From: Rhizobiaceae bacterium
GTDB lineage: Bacteria; Pseudomonadota; Alphaproteobacteria; Rhizobiales; Rhizobiaceae
DNA length: 64,000 nucleotides
Assembly (NCBI GenBank): GCA_029233925.1
Contig: JARGOX010000009.1
Span: 1 to 64,000 of the forward strand
Reading direction: 5' to 3'
Part shown: positions 1 to 8,776 of the stretch, one piece after another
Numbering within the stretch: the first letter of the stretch is position 1
Layout: the number at the start of each line of letters is the position of its first letter
Notes under the pieces: model-generated
What the model was told of the DNA's origin: nothing
Database searches by the model: none
The model's input: only the letters and a program-made list of their open reading frames with translations
Program-made: the position numbers and the translations under genes

Positions 1-56
1 GATCACCGTCACCAAAACGGCAAACTGTCAGATCAAGTGTCAACTTCTACACATTA

Positions 57-2093
57 TTACTGATTTGACTTGAATTTTTCCGCTTCTGCCTTGCGTTTGG
101 CAACGAGTTTTTCGGCTACCTCAAGTGAACCCTCCGGGAGGGATTTCAGTATGGTGTCAACCGCGTTCGGGGCCTTGGAATATCCTCCCTCCTTTGCCAG
201 AAGGGCCCAAGCCAGAGCGTCTTCGGCTTCGGTGACCTTGTTGGTGTTGTCATAGATGAGGCCCGCGAGGGAAAACTGGCATTTTGCAACACCGCGCGTC
301 GCGCAGAAGCCATACCATTTTTTTGCCTCGGACACGTCAGCTTTCACATTGGCATAGCCGACACCGTATATATAACCAAGGTTTTGTGCCGCATTGTTCT
401 CTCCGTTTTCTGCTGCGTGCTTGAGAAGCGATAGTCCGCGCTCGAGGTCACGTGCGACATTTGTACCCTTGAACAACATCCAGCCTGCATTGAACTCTGC
501 GATCAGGTCGCCAAGTTCGGCAGCCCTTAGGTACCATTTGACGGCGGTGTCATGATTTGTCTCACCTGCCTGCCCTGTTTCATAAAGAGTCCCAAGGGCA
601 TAGGCGGAATCGGCATAGTCATTATTGGCCGCATCTGTGAATGACACAATCGCACGTGGCGTGTTCTCGGCTGTTCCATTCCCCTCAAGATAACGATAAG
701 CCACAGCGTGTTTTGCTCGGGAAACTATAAGGTTGTGCTGGTTTATCTCCAGGTTCGAGATGATATCTTTGGCTTGGTTTCCGGTGTCGACCAGCCTCCT
801 GTATGGCGTGTCAGCAATCTTTTTTTGCCAATAGAAGGCTTTCGCCTGATTTTTTCCATCGGATAAGCCGTTGGCATAGGTGTCACTCAGCAACATTGCC
901 GCAATAAGGTCTCCGTCTTTTGCCCTGCTGGTAAGGTCCTTGCGGTGTTTATCCTGCAATTGCTCCAGCAATTTGATCGATTTTTCCAACCCTTTTTCGC
1001 TTACTCCTTTTGAAACCTCGGCCACAGGAATAGGGTCTACCTGAGGCAAGGGTTCTACCTGCGCGGTTTCAACGAAGTTGACGGCCTTCAGGTAACCCCA
1101 TTTCCCTTCTTTCATCACCGGGGCCATGCCCTCGTTGAATGAATAGGCATCTTCAAACTGATCGTCTGACGCAAATTGGCCTCTGCCGTTCAGGAAACGG
1201 AATACGCCACCCTTCTTCACCAAGGCAAAGCCTTCGCGGAAGCTGTAGGCGGCCTCAAATGGCCCCTGCCAACCCTCTATTCCATAGCCATCGATGTCGA
1301 CATATATCCAGCTAGCTGGATCACTTTTGGTTTGAGCCGGCGCTACATTTTCTGAGAAATCTCTCAGTCCAATATATGGTTCTGCAGAAAATACATCTGT
1401 GCCATCTTTGTCGATCAGAGACCACAGCCATTCCCCAGAGAATTCTTTCAAAACGGCTGCATATCCGTCACTAAATGCTCTCGCGCTCTTATAGGGTGAT
1501 CCCGTTACTGAGTTGCCTTCAGGATTTACGAAGCCCATTTTTCCATCCCGGATGTAGGCTGCGCGCCCCTCGGATAAATTGAACAGCTGATCGGCGCCTC
1601 CTATTGCGCTGAACTCGCCATCTTTATCCACGAAACCCCAAAATGAATTTTTGTACCTTACAGCCGCTAGTCCTTCTGAAAACTGGGGAGCGGATAGAAA
1701 CTTGAAATCTGTAATTCTCTTACCGGTTTTGTCTGCAATGGCCCATTTCTTGTCAGTGTTTTTGAACGCTATTCTGTCTTCTGAAAAGGGTGCCACATCA
1801 GGATAACGCGCTTCAACTATCACCTTACCTGTCGAATCTGCGTAACCCCAATCAACACCATCCGAGAAGGCAATAAGGCCACCCCTATAGGGTTTCACTT
1901 CCATGTAGGCCGGTTTGATTGCCCACCTGCCATCAGGTCTTATGAACCCCCATTTGCCGTCCATCTTGATTGGCGCAATACCGCCATAAAATAATCCGGC
2001 TGCTTCAAATTTTGGTTTTATTGCCCAATTCAAATCTTCCGCATACGAATAGCTTGATGAGAAAATAACAAATATTGCGCAAAGCAGTCTCAT
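57..2093 (-). CDS. Exported WG-repeat / Sel1-repeat protein
   Basis: 678 aa. An N-terminal signal peptide (hydrophobic stretch ending SYSYA) suggests export. Residues ~22-345 hold a series of WG (beta) repeats, seen as recurring 'KWGFI.P.GRWAIKP.Y' and 'F.EG.A.V....WG(F/Y)' units. A linker rich in Pro/Val follows. Residues ~385-660 are alpha-helical Sel1 repeats such as 'ALGTLYETGQ' and 'AEFNAGWMLFKG'. Both repeat classes are usually protein-interaction scaffolds, so no catalytic role is claimed. ATG at 2093 is preceded by an AAGGAA ribosome site. It is a single-gene unit on the minus strand; the substrate or partner is unknown. Confidence 0.8.
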   Translation of the reverse strand: MRLLCAIFVIFSSSYSYAEDLNWAIKPKFEAAGLFYGGIAPIKMDGKWGFIRPDGRWAIKPAYMEVKPYRGGLIAFSDGVDWGYADSTGKVIVEARYPDVAPFSEDRIAFKNTDKKWAIADKTGKRITDFKFLSAPQFSEGLAAVRYKNSFWGFVDKDGEFSAIGGADQLFNLSEGRAAYIRDGKMGFVNPEGNSVTGSPYKSARAFSDGYAAVLKEFSGEWLWSLIDKDGTDVFSAEPYIGLRDFSENVAPAQTKSDPASWIYVDIDGYGIEGWQGPFEAAYSFREGFALVKKGGVFRFLNGRGQFASDDQFEDAYSFNEGMAPVMKEGKWGYLKAVNFVETAQVEPLPQVDPIPVAEVSKGVSEKGLEKSIKLLEQLQDKHRKDLTSRAKDGDLIAAMLLSDTYANGLSDGKNQAKAFYWQKKIADTPYRRLVDTGNQAKDIISNLEINQHNLIVSRAKHAVAYRYLEGNGTAENTPRAIVSFTDAANNDYADSAYALGTLYETGQAGETNHDTAVKWYLRAAELGDLIAEFNAGWMLFKGTNVARDLERGLSLLKHAAENGENNAAQNLGYIYGVGYANVKADVSEAKKWYGFCATRGVAKCQFSLAGLIYDNTNKVTEAEDALAWALLAKEGGYSKAPNAVDTILKSLPEGSLEVAEKLVAKRKAEAEKFKSNQ

Positions 2094-2755
2094 AATAGCG
2101 TGTTCCTTGATTTATCCGCTGTCATGAAAATTGGGACTCTCATGGGGACTTTATTTGCGGTTGCTCTGGTTTGTTTGTGTGACTGATTATGCGACTCGTT
2201 TAACGTGTTGCAAGCGGCGTTGGTGCAATGTTCAGGTTATCGTTACGGTGCCTTTTGTTGTCGTTGTTGACAAAGACACCGATTTGGATTTGAAGGTCGT
2301 TCGCAGATGGCAATTTTCCAGTAGACTCGGCTTCTGCTTTTTCGGATGCCCTCGTCTCTGCTGGTCGGCAGGTGTCGCTGGAAGTGCAGTGATGCGATCA
2401 TTGCTGATTTGGAGGTGGAACGGAGCAACTCGCAAAAGCGCCATGGTTTCCAAGCCAAACCGGTAGGTGGCGGGAGACTTCGTACGGCGCTATATCAAGC
2501 GTGGCTTGTGTTACATGACGCCCAACTAAAGCCCGATGCCTGAAGCGCCTGCTCAAAGGTGACGCGACCATAATCGATCAGGACCCTGCTGAGGCAATGC
2601 CAACCCCGGCCAATGATCTTGAAAAAGGTGAAGGTCCTTTGCCGCATCGCGCTGCCGTGTATATTTTCCCTGGTCCTTCCCTCCATTCGATGGACAAGGA
2701 TGCACCACCACATGCTGTGACCATCAGGTGGGATGCCTTCAAGCTCCAGATACAG
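2094..2755. other. Unassigned intergenic stretch, no convincing gene
   Basis: About 660 bases between the WG/Sel1 gene and the rpsI terminator. The ORF track shows several short overlapping ORFs on both strands (60-111 aa), but none has a good start context, domain motif or protein-like composition (many Cys/Trp/Arg). It may be a decayed gene or an upstream regulatory region of the minus-strand WG/Sel1 gene. I recognise no element here. Confidence 0.5.
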
Positions 2756-2783
2756 AAAAAGCGCGATATGAATCGCGCTTTTT
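2756..2783 (-). terminator. Rho-independent terminator of rplM-rpsI
   Basis: Perfect stem GCGCGAT / ATCGCGC with loop ATGA, flanked by five A on one side and five T on the other, so it can work in both directions. It lies 35 bases past the rpsI stop codon on the minus strand and is the natural end of the ribosomal protein operon. Confidence 0.85.
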
Positions 2784-2817
2784 CAAAGGCTTCAACGAAG
2801 CAGAAAGGATAGGATCC

Positions 2818-3294
2818 TTAACGCTTGGAGAACTGGAACGAACGACGGGCTTTTGCCTTGCCGTATTTCTTACGTTCAACCACACGGCTGTCGCGGGTGA
2901 GGAAACCACCTTTTTTCAGAACGGCACGCAGGCCCGGTTCATAGAGCGTCAGTGCCTTGGATATCCCATGACGAACAGCACCGGCCTGGCCGGAAAGACC
3001 GCCGCCTGCGACTGTTGCAACGATATCAAACTGGCCTGTGCGGGCAGCTGCAACGATAGGCTGCTGCAGAACCATCTGCAGGACCGGACGCGCGAAATAG
3101 GTTGGAAAATCCCTCTTGTTGATGGTGATTTTTCCTGTTCCGGGCTTGATCCAGACGCGTGCGACCGCGTCCTTGCGTTTGCCTGTTGCATAGGCGCGGC
3201 CGTGTTCGTCCAGTTTCTGGACGTAGGCAGGCGCCTGAACTTCTTCAACAGCTGCAACACTGCCGAGTTCTTCGAGCGAATTGAGTTCAGCCAT
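2818..3294 (-). CDS. rpsI: 30S ribosomal protein S9
   Basis: 158 aa. Component of the small ribosomal subunit; its C-terminal tail reaches the P-site tRNA. The body has the S9 hallmark '[17 protein letters not shown]' and '[15 protein letters not shown]', and it ends in the conserved 'RRSFQFSKR' with the terminal Lys-Arg. The N-terminus is ~30 aa longer than in E. coli, as is usual in alphaproteobacteria. It starts 2 bases after the rplM stop codon and is co-transcribed with it; a strong terminator follows. Confidence 0.97.
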   Translation of the reverse strand: MAELNSLEELGSVAAVEEVQAPAYVQKLDEHGRAYATGKRKDAVARVWIKPGTGKITINKRDFPTYFARPVLQMVLQQPIVAAARTGQFDIVATVAGGGLSGQAGAVRHGISKALTLYEPGLRAVLKKGGFLTRDSRVVERKKYGKAKARRSFQFSKR

Positions 3295-3296
3295 GA

Positions 3297-3761
3297 TCAG
3301 CCGTTCCTTTTGTTCTTGGTATTCATAGCGCCGACATCGAGAACGGTTGGCTGCTGTGCTTCATGTGGATGTTCGGTTCCTGCATAGACACGCAGGTTTT
3401 TCATCTGACGACGACCAAGCGGACCGCGCGGAAGCATGCGTTCAACGGCCTTTTCCATGACGCGCTCGGGGAAGCGTCCTTCGAAAATCTGTCGTGCAGT
3501 GCGTTCCTTGATGCCGCCGGGATAGCCGGTATGCCAATAGTACTTCTTGTCGGTAAATTTCTTGCCGGTCAGAACCGCTTTGTCAGCATTGATGATGATG
3601 ACATTGTCACCATCGTCGACATGCGGTGTGAATGTTGCTTTATGTTTGCCACGCAGGCGCAGCGCGACAATAGAAGCTAGGCGACCAACGACGAGATCTT
3701 CGGCATCGATAATAACCCACTTCTTCTCGACCTCTGCAGGTTTTTGCGAGAAGGTTTTCAT
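3297..3761 (-). CDS. rplM: 50S ribosomal protein L13
   Basis: 154 aa. Early-assembly 23S rRNA-binding protein of the large subunit. The family signature is clear: '[16 protein letters not shown]', '[19 protein letters not shown]', '[10 protein letters not shown]' and '[19 protein letters not shown]'. First gene of the two-gene rplM-rpsI operon on the minus strand. The upstream leader contains a strong hairpin and a near-consensus housekeeping promoter (separate entries), consistent with the autogenous control by L13 known in other bacteria. Confidence 0.97.
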   Translation of the reverse strand: MKTFSQKPAEVEKKWVIIDAEDLVVGRLASIVALRLRGKHKATFTPHVDDGDNVIIINADKAVLTGKKFTDKKYYWHTGYPGGIKERTARQIFEGRFPERVMEKAVERMLPRGPLGRRQMKNLRVYAGTEHPHEAQQPTVLDVGAMNTKNKRNG

Positions 3762-3868
3762 AGGAATGACTCTCTTTTTTGGACCTTTGTCATCAAAGGC
3801 ATTTTTTGTTGCTTGACGCCGATTGATACCGGCAAAAACATATCGGTCCCGTTAAGGACCGACAATAG
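3762..3868 (-). promoter_or_regulatory. Candidate L13 mRNA leader (autoregulatory hairpin)
   Basis: Between the predicted start point (~3868) and rplM lies a ~107-base leader. It carries a 7-bp perfect stem TCGGTCC/GGACCGA (3843-3862, loop CGTTAA) and a weaker GCCG...CGGC element nearer the gene. L13 leaders that bind L13 are known in other phyla. This assignment is by position and structure only, not by a matched consensus. Confidence 0.45.
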
Positions 3869-3874
3869 GGCGGT

Positions 3875-3903
3875 TTATAGGGGATGGTTTCCCGCTGCGC
3901 AAG
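3875..3903 (-). promoter_or_regulatory. Sigma-70-type promoter of rplM-rpsI
   Basis: Reading the minus strand: -35 CTTGCG, 17-base spacer, -10 CTATAA. This matches the alphaproteobacterial housekeeping pattern (CTTGAC-N17-CTATAT) well and is placed to give a ~107-base leader before rplM. Confidence 0.6.
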
Positions 3904-4008
3904 CAAAATTAAACGGATAACCCCTCAGAAATATCAATAAAAACAAATACTTACAAAATAGGTAATATATTACCACATAAATCAGCGCGGGTTGGAGGTC
4001 TGCGATGT

Positions 4009-4452
4009 CTATTTGCGTGGTGGAATGGAATAGGTGCCTGTGGCATGGGCGACCACAGGGCCACCGGGCGGGGAGCGCATTTCGATATCAAAAACCATCA
4101 GGGATCGTCCCATCTTGAGGATGCGGCAATGGCCGTCAATGGGGCCGGGTTCGGCCTTGCGCATGAAATTGATATTGAGGTTTGTCGTCACAGACAGAGC
4201 CTCTTGTCCCAGATGCGACAGAACGCAAACATAACCGCCAATGTCGGCAAGCGTAAAAAGGGAAGGGCCCGATACAGTACCGCCTGGACGGACATGCTTT
4301 TGTGACGCGTCCAGTCGCACTACACATTGCCCGGGTGCGACTGAAACCGCGTAATATTCAGCCAGGGTGTCATTGAGCTGAGGGTAGACCTGGGCGAGAT
4401 AGGTGTTGACTTCCTCGGCGGTCATAACAGGGCGGATGTTTTCAGATGCCAT
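4009..4452 (-). CDS. PaaI-family hotdog thioesterase
   Basis: 147 aa, typical length for a single hotdog-fold acyl-CoA thioesterase. The core 'GGTVSGPSLFTLADIGGYV' corresponds to the PaaI 'HGG...LAD' helix motif, with Ser-Gly in place of His-Gly, and 'SVTTNLNINFMRKAEPG' is the following strand. It should hydrolyse an aromatic or short/medium acyl-CoA; the substrate is not readable. It follows the enoyl-CoA hydratase-like gene by 32 bases on the same strand and is probably co-transcribed, linking it to CoA-ester metabolism. Confidence 0.8.
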   Translation of the reverse strand: MASENIRPVMTAEEVNTYLAQVYPQLNDTLAEYYAVSVAPGQCVVRLDASQKHVRPGGTVSGPSLFTLADIGGYVCVLSHLGQEALSVTTNLNINFMRKAEPGPIDGHCRILKMGRSLMVFDIEMRSPPGGPVVAHATGTYSIPPRK

Positions 4453-4484
4453 GGTAATTTGATCCGGTATTGTTTGAATGTGGT

Positions 4485-5354
4485 CTAACTGCCCTTGACG
4501 GAATTGATCGGGCGATTTTCTGTCCAGTCGAAGGTTCCAAGATCGCGCTCGCGCACTGCCTGTTTCCAGCCGATATCCTCGGCGCGGGCCTTGAAATTCA
4601 GTCCTTCGGGCGAGTGGCGGGTGATGCCGTCAAACAGGGTTGCAAACATTTGTGTCTGTTTGAGCCCCATGGCCTCAATGGCCTGATTGACCACAAGCTT
4701 CTGCATCATCAATTGATTGACGGGCACGCTGGCCATGCGTTCAGCCAGAGCCTCCACTTCGTCGTCGAGTCTTTCGGCAGGTACTGATTTGACAACGAGG
4801 CCCATTTGCTCGGCTTCGCGCCCGTTGATTGTATCGCCGGTAAACAGCATGCGCTTGGCCTTTTCGGGGCCGAGCCGGTAGACCCACATGGCGGTTGTCG
4901 GGCACCCCCAGACACGTGTCGGCATGTAGCCGATCTTTGCGTCATCGGCCATGACAATCATGTCGGCGCAAAGGGCGATGTCCGAACCGCCGGCAACGGC
5001 AAAGCCATGCACCTTCGCAAGGACAGGCCGGTGCGAGCGCCATAGCGACATGAATGCCTCGGTATTACGCATCATGAAAGCGTAGTCTTTCATCGGGTCC
5101 CAGGGCATTTCCTGGGTGGCCTGATGGCCTTCGCCCTCGCGTGCCTGAGCATAATAGGCAAGATCATAGCCGCCGCAGAAACCCTTGCCGGCTCCCGCCA
5201 ATATGATGACATGGATATGGTTGTCATCATTTGCACGCCTGACGGCGTCTTCCAGTTCACGGGGCAGGTCATCGTCAATGGCATTGAGGACCTCAGGGCG
5301 ATTCAGGGTAATGCGGCCGATGCGACCGTCCTTTTCGAAGAGAACCTTTGCCAC
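4485..5354 (-). CDS. Enoyl-CoA hydratase/isomerase family protein (crotonase fold)
   Basis: 289 aa. Crotonase superfamily: oxyanion-hole segments 'AGAGKGFCGGYDL' (~53-65) and 'VAGGSDIALCADMIVMADD', then 'GYMPTRVWGCPTTAMWVYRLG' and the C-terminal 'GREAEQMGLV'. The usual hydratase Glu pair is not evident, so the exact reaction (hydration, isomerisation, hydrolysis) is open. GTG start at 5354 is supported by AGGAGG six bases upstream. It forms an operon with the PaaI-like thioesterase and is divergent from a second crotonase gene, so the cluster probably serves acyl-CoA breakdown. Confidence 0.85.
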   Translation of the reverse strand: MAKVLFEKDGRIGRITLNRPEVLNAIDDDLPRELEDAVRRANDDNHIHVIILAGAGKGFCGGYDLAYYAQAREGEGHQATQEMPWDPMKDYAFMMRNTEAFMSLWRSHRPVLAKVHGFAVAGGSDIALCADMIVMADDAKIGYMPTRVWGCPTTAMWVYRLGPEKAKRMLFTGDTINGREAEQMGLVVKSVPAERLDDEVEALAERMASVPVNQLMMQKLVVNQAIEAMGLKQTQMFATLFDGITRHSPEGLNFKARAEDIGWKQAVRERDLGTFDWTENRPINSVKGS

Positions 5355-5385
5355 ACTATTCCTCCTGCCAGCGCGCGTTCAGCTA

Positions 5386-5403
5386 ACGTAAACGTAAACG
5401 TAA
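5386..5403. promoter_or_regulatory. Triple ACGTAA repeat in divergent control region
   Basis: Three exact tandem ACGTAA units lie 32-49 bases upstream of the minus-strand crotonase gene and ~115 bases upstream of the plus-strand one. ACGT-centred sites of this kind recall operators of MerR-family (LiuR-type) regulators of branched-chain/fatty acid degradation. The match is from memory and is inference. Confidence 0.4.
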
Positions 5404-5516
5404 TTGGTCCTGCGGTGCTTGCCAAGCAGAACAGAGGCGATATACCAAGGAAAAGCGAAGAATGGCCCGCAACCCATGAAAAGCAGCCGGGCCGCACGAC
5501 AGTTCAGGAGGACCCT

Positions 5517-6338
5517 ATGTCTGTAGCAGTGACGGCAAAAGAACGCGACAGTGACGCATTGGTAGTCTCGCAAGTCTATGATGGCATATTGCGACTCACA
5601 TTGAACAATCCGCCTGCCAATGCCTTGTCGATGGCCCTGTTGGAAGCGCTGAAGGCGTCACTCGACAAGGCAGGTGAAGACCACCATGTACGCGTCGTGA
5701 TCATCGCGGCCGCCGGAAAGCTTTTTTCAGCAGGTCACGATCTCAAGGAACTGACATCTCACCGGCAGGACGAGGACCGGGGCAGGGCGTTTTTCGAAAA
5801 GACCATGCGCCTGTGCGCCGAGGTGATGATGACCATTACCAATCTGCCGAAACCTGTCATTGCAGAGATTGACGGGGTGGCGACTGCTGCCGGCTGCCAA
5901 TTGGTGGCGACATGTGATCTTGCCATCTGCACCGACACCTCGACCTTCGGCACGCCGGGCGTGAATATCGGGCTTTTCTGCTCGACGCCGATGGTAGCCC
6001 TGTCACGCACGGCGCATCGCAAACAGGCCATGGAGATGCTTTTGACCGGTGAGCAGGTTGATGCGTCCTCAGCCAGGGAATACGGGTTGGTCAACCGTAT
6101 CGTGCCGAAGGAATATCTGCGCACTGTGACGGACAAATATGCTGCCGTCATCGCATCAAAGTCACCCTTGACCCTGAAGATCGGCAAGGAGGCATTCTAC
6201 CAGCAGCTTGAGCGCCCTCTGCTGGAGGCCTATGATTATACGGCCTGGGTGATGACAGAGAACATGATGGCCAGGGATGCCGAGGAAGGGATCAATGCCT
6301 TCCTGGAAAAACGTGATCCCAAATGGACGGGGCGATAG
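5517..6338 (+). CDS. Enoyl-CoA hydratase family protein (ECHDC3-like)
   Basis: 273 aa from ATG 5517, which follows a strong AGGAGG; the longer ORF from 5124 runs antisense through the neighbour and is not used. Crotonase motifs: 'AAAGKLFSAGHDLKEL' (oxyanion hole), 'VIAEIDGVATAAGCQLVATC' and 'FGTPGVNIGLFCSTPMVAL'. The 'SAGHDLKE' and 'TAAGCQLVA' forms resemble the ECHDC3-type branch. It should act on a CoA thioester, substrate unknown. Divergent from the other crotonase/thioesterase operon and probably co-regulated through the ACGTAA repeats. It ends 15 bases before a convergent glycosyltransferase. Confidence 0.85.
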   Translation: MSVAVTAKERDSDALVVSQVYDGILRLTLNNPPANALSMALLEALKASLDKAGEDHHVRVVIIAAAGKLFSAGHDLKELTSHRQDEDRGRAFFEKTMRLCAEVMMTITNLPKPVIAEIDGVATAAGCQLVATCDLAICTDTSTFGTPGVNIGLFCSTPMVALSRTAHRKQAMEMLLTGEQVDASSAREYGLVNRIVPKEYLRTVTDKYAAVIASKSPLTLKIGKEAFYQQLERPLLEAYDYTAWVMTENMMARDAEEGINAFLEKRDPKWTGR

Positions 6339-6353
6339 AGTGGTTCCCTTAAA

Positions 6354-8342
6354 TTAAGATCGGCCGAGCAGCTCGAGATAGCGTTCGCCGCATTTTTGCG
6401 GGCTGTAGCCGGCCATTGTGGTGCGTGCCGCAGCAACGAGCCGCGCTCTCTTCTCGCTGTCCTGCGCGCATTCCTGCAGGGCCAGTGCAGCCTCCTCAAC
6501 ATCTGGTTCCAACCATGTCTGGCCCTGAAAGAATGCATAGTCGCCTGCAAAAACCGGGACTTGTTCGCCGCTGACCAACCAGCTGTTGTTTTCATTCATG
6601 AAGTCGAGATTGCCGGAATAGGCGGAACCGATGACGGGTATTCCCATCGCCATTGCTTCGGCCATCAAACGTCCAAACCCTTCAGCACGGTGCATGGACA
6701 AGACCACATCACAGCAACGCAGAAGCCGGTAATAGTCCATCCGGTCCATGACTTCATTGCGAATGATGATCCGCTGGTCCAATGCCGCTCTGCGCAGGCA
6801 TTCCCGCCATAGGGAATCATTGGATATATTCATGGCCTTGATGATCAGGCGGGCATTATCATGTGTGGCGCGTGGAAAGGCTTTCTGAAAGGATGCAATG
6901 GCACCCAGGGGATTTTTACGGGCAATGGACGAGGCGCCATCAAAGGCTGAGAAAACAATAAATGCCTCTTCAGGCAGGTCAAACATTCGTCTCGAAACGG
7001 GTGAAATTTCAGGCACCAGGACAGGCAGAGGCACTTTGATAACCGGTTTGTCGGTGGCGTTGCGAAAAGCCGTCGCCGAATGTTCGGAGTGGCACCATAT
7101 CTCATCAACCAGTTCGAGTGCCATCTTGGCGATTTCCGGAAATTTGACCAATTCCCATTGACAGAAACCGATTTTGCGATGGGCGTTGAAGGCGTGCAGA
7201 CCGAACCTGTTGACGAGCGTCAGAAGATCAAACGCCGGCATCACATAGAACATGACCTCGCCATCAAATATTGCTGCGTCGGCCTCGACTGATTGCTCGT
7301 CTATCATCTCCCGCGCTGTAATGTGCCAGGGTGCCTTGACGACAGTCGGCTCGACGTCAACCGCTTTCAATGATTGCCGGAGAAGTCGAATATCTTCACC
7401 AAGCCCGAACTCTCCGCGTGGATAACCGATCAGGGAAATGTCGCCATTCCCGGTATGGGAGTCGGGTCCGGCTGCAACGCAAGTGTTCGTGTTGTTGGTC
7501 GCCGCTGCCGGGGGCATGTTTTTGCTTGGGTTGTCCTGTATCTCTGGTGAATCTGGTTTGAATTTCTGGCCAAAATAATGGGCCTGGCCGTGGTCTTTCC
7601 ACCACATCCAAAGTTCTTTGCGGCCTTTTTGTGTACTCAGATCAAATTGCCTCTGCAGGTCGGTTCTGTGCCGATAAATCAGAGACATCAAAGGAGAGAG
7701 CAGTTCGGGATTGGTTGCTGATTCTGCCTGCAGAAAATCAAAATGTATTGTGTTCAGGAGATCTATGATTTCCGGGTGGCGACGTACCAGTAGTGGTCGG
7801 AGCTGATTCAGGGTGGCAAATCGCATGGCATCAACCGATGGATCGCAGCCTGCAGTCTTGTGGCCCAGTCCTTGAATAAGTGTAATGAATTGACGGAGCG
7901 CCAGAGAATCTGCGCCAATGCCATATTCTTTCTGTCCGTTCGACAGCCACCACTTCCAGAACGTTTCGATGCCCTGTTTCGTCGATATATTGAAAATTGC
8001 CTGCAGATCCGGCCTGTGACGCATGACCAGCATTTGCAGGTCGGTCAATTTCGGCTCACTCGGGCAAGCCATCGCAGATTTGAGTGGGGCGAGATGCAGG
8101 TTTTCAATCAGCTTGATATCGAGGATTTGACGCAGTCCGGGAAATTCATTTCTGCCACTTGCCATCCACCAATGCATCAGCGCATCAAGCCCGGCATCTG
8201 ATTCGATATCATGGAGGGTCTGGAAATCAGTACCGGCGCAAACCCACACCCCGATCAAAGCCATTGGCAGGTCGTAACCGAAGGTCAGATTTGTTGCGTG
8301 TTTTCGGGACAGAAAGGCCGGTGTTTCAATCATCGTTTTCAT
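6354..8342 (-). CDS. Glycosyltransferase (group 1, GT4-like) with N-terminal W-WW repeats
   Basis: 662 aa. The C-terminal half (~305-660) is a GT-B glycosyltransferase: 'GYPRGEFGLGEDIRLL' at its start and the nucleotide-sugar site 'HRAEGFGRLMAEAMAMGIPV' near the end. The N-terminal ~265 residues hold three copies of a repeat with core 'G...(F/L)W.WW...G..EY' (around 39-67, 103-141 and 217-256), two of them preceded by 'RHR.DLQ'; a fourth degenerate copy may lie at ~181-200. Probably cytoplasmic; it adds a sugar to the surface glycan made by the plus-strand neighbours. ATG at 8342. Convergent with the crotonase gene. The acceptor and sugar cannot be read from the sequence. Confidence 0.8.
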   Translation of the reverse strand: MKTMIETPAFLSRKHATNLTFGYDLPMALIGVWVCAGTDFQTLHDIESDAGLDALMHWWMASGRNEFPGLRQILDIKLIENLHLAPLKSAMACPSEPKLTDLQMLVMRHRPDLQAIFNISTKQGIETFWKWWLSNGQKEYGIGADSLALRQFITLIQGLGHKTAGCDPSVDAMRFATLNQLRPLLVRRHPEIIDLLNTIHFDFLQAESATNPELLSPLMSLIYRHRTDLQRQFDLSTQKGRKELWMWWKDHGQAHYFGQKFKPDSPEIQDNPSKNMPPAAATNNTNTCVAAGPDSHTGNGDISLIGYPRGEFGLGEDIRLLRQSLKAVDVEPTVVKAPWHITAREMIDEQSVEADAAIFDGEVMFYVMPAFDLLTLVNRFGLHAFNAHRKIGFCQWELVKFPEIAKMALELVDEIWCHSEHSATAFRNATDKPVIKVPLPVLVPEISPVSRRMFDLPEEAFIVFSAFDGASSIARKNPLGAIASFQKAFPRATHDNARLIIKAMNISNDSLWRECLRRAALDQRIIIRNEVMDRMDYYRLLRCCDVVLSMHRAEGFGRLMAEAMAMGIPVIGSAYSGNLDFMNENNSWLVSGEQVPVFAGDYAFFQGQTWLEPDVEEAALALQECAQDSEKRARLVAAARTTMAGYSPQKCGERYLELLGRS

Positions 8343-8776
8343 GGGGAATTTTTGCCTGTGACACTTTGTTTCTCAATATTAGGCCTTCATATGCCGATAA
8401 AGGTGGCTGGCCAAGGAACGCCGGGACAGCGCATCAGTGGTCCCGACTTATCAATAATATTCCATTGGATATCGGACCGGTAAAATTCAGTTCACGAGTT
8501 GGAATGGGTTATTGATTGATATATCGAAGAGGTGTGTGTTTCCAAGTTTGAAAACAAAATTTATGTCTGCTTTGATTTTATCCTTTTGCAAATCCATGAG
8601 ATAGTATGATGGGCTTGGAAATAGAGTGGGGAACCAAAATCTTGATAGGCTCTGTCGTTTTTCGCTGATCGGGTCTTCGCTGGAGATGACATCAAATCCG
8701 GCGGGATGCTCTTGCCAGGAGGCTGGCTGGGGCAGGCAGATCAGCAGCGCTCATTCTTGTTACCAGCAGAGGTTCC
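8343..8776. other. Divergent intergenic region of the polysaccharide locus
   Basis: 434 bases separating the minus-strand repeat glycosyltransferase from the plus-strand cluster. It must hold promoters for both directions. The middle (~8500-8600) is AT-rich, but I could not fix convincing -35/-10 pairs. A plus-strand 93-aa ORF here (8626) runs into the next gene in another frame and lacks any motif. Confidence 0.45.

Noticed and set aside
2728-3387. 219-aa plus-strand ORF opposite rpsI
   Set aside because: Reads antisense through rpsI and its terminator.
5124-5516. Long N-terminal extension of the plus-strand crotonase
   Set aside because: Runs antisense through the divergent gene; ATG 5517 has AGGAGG and starts at the family N-terminus.
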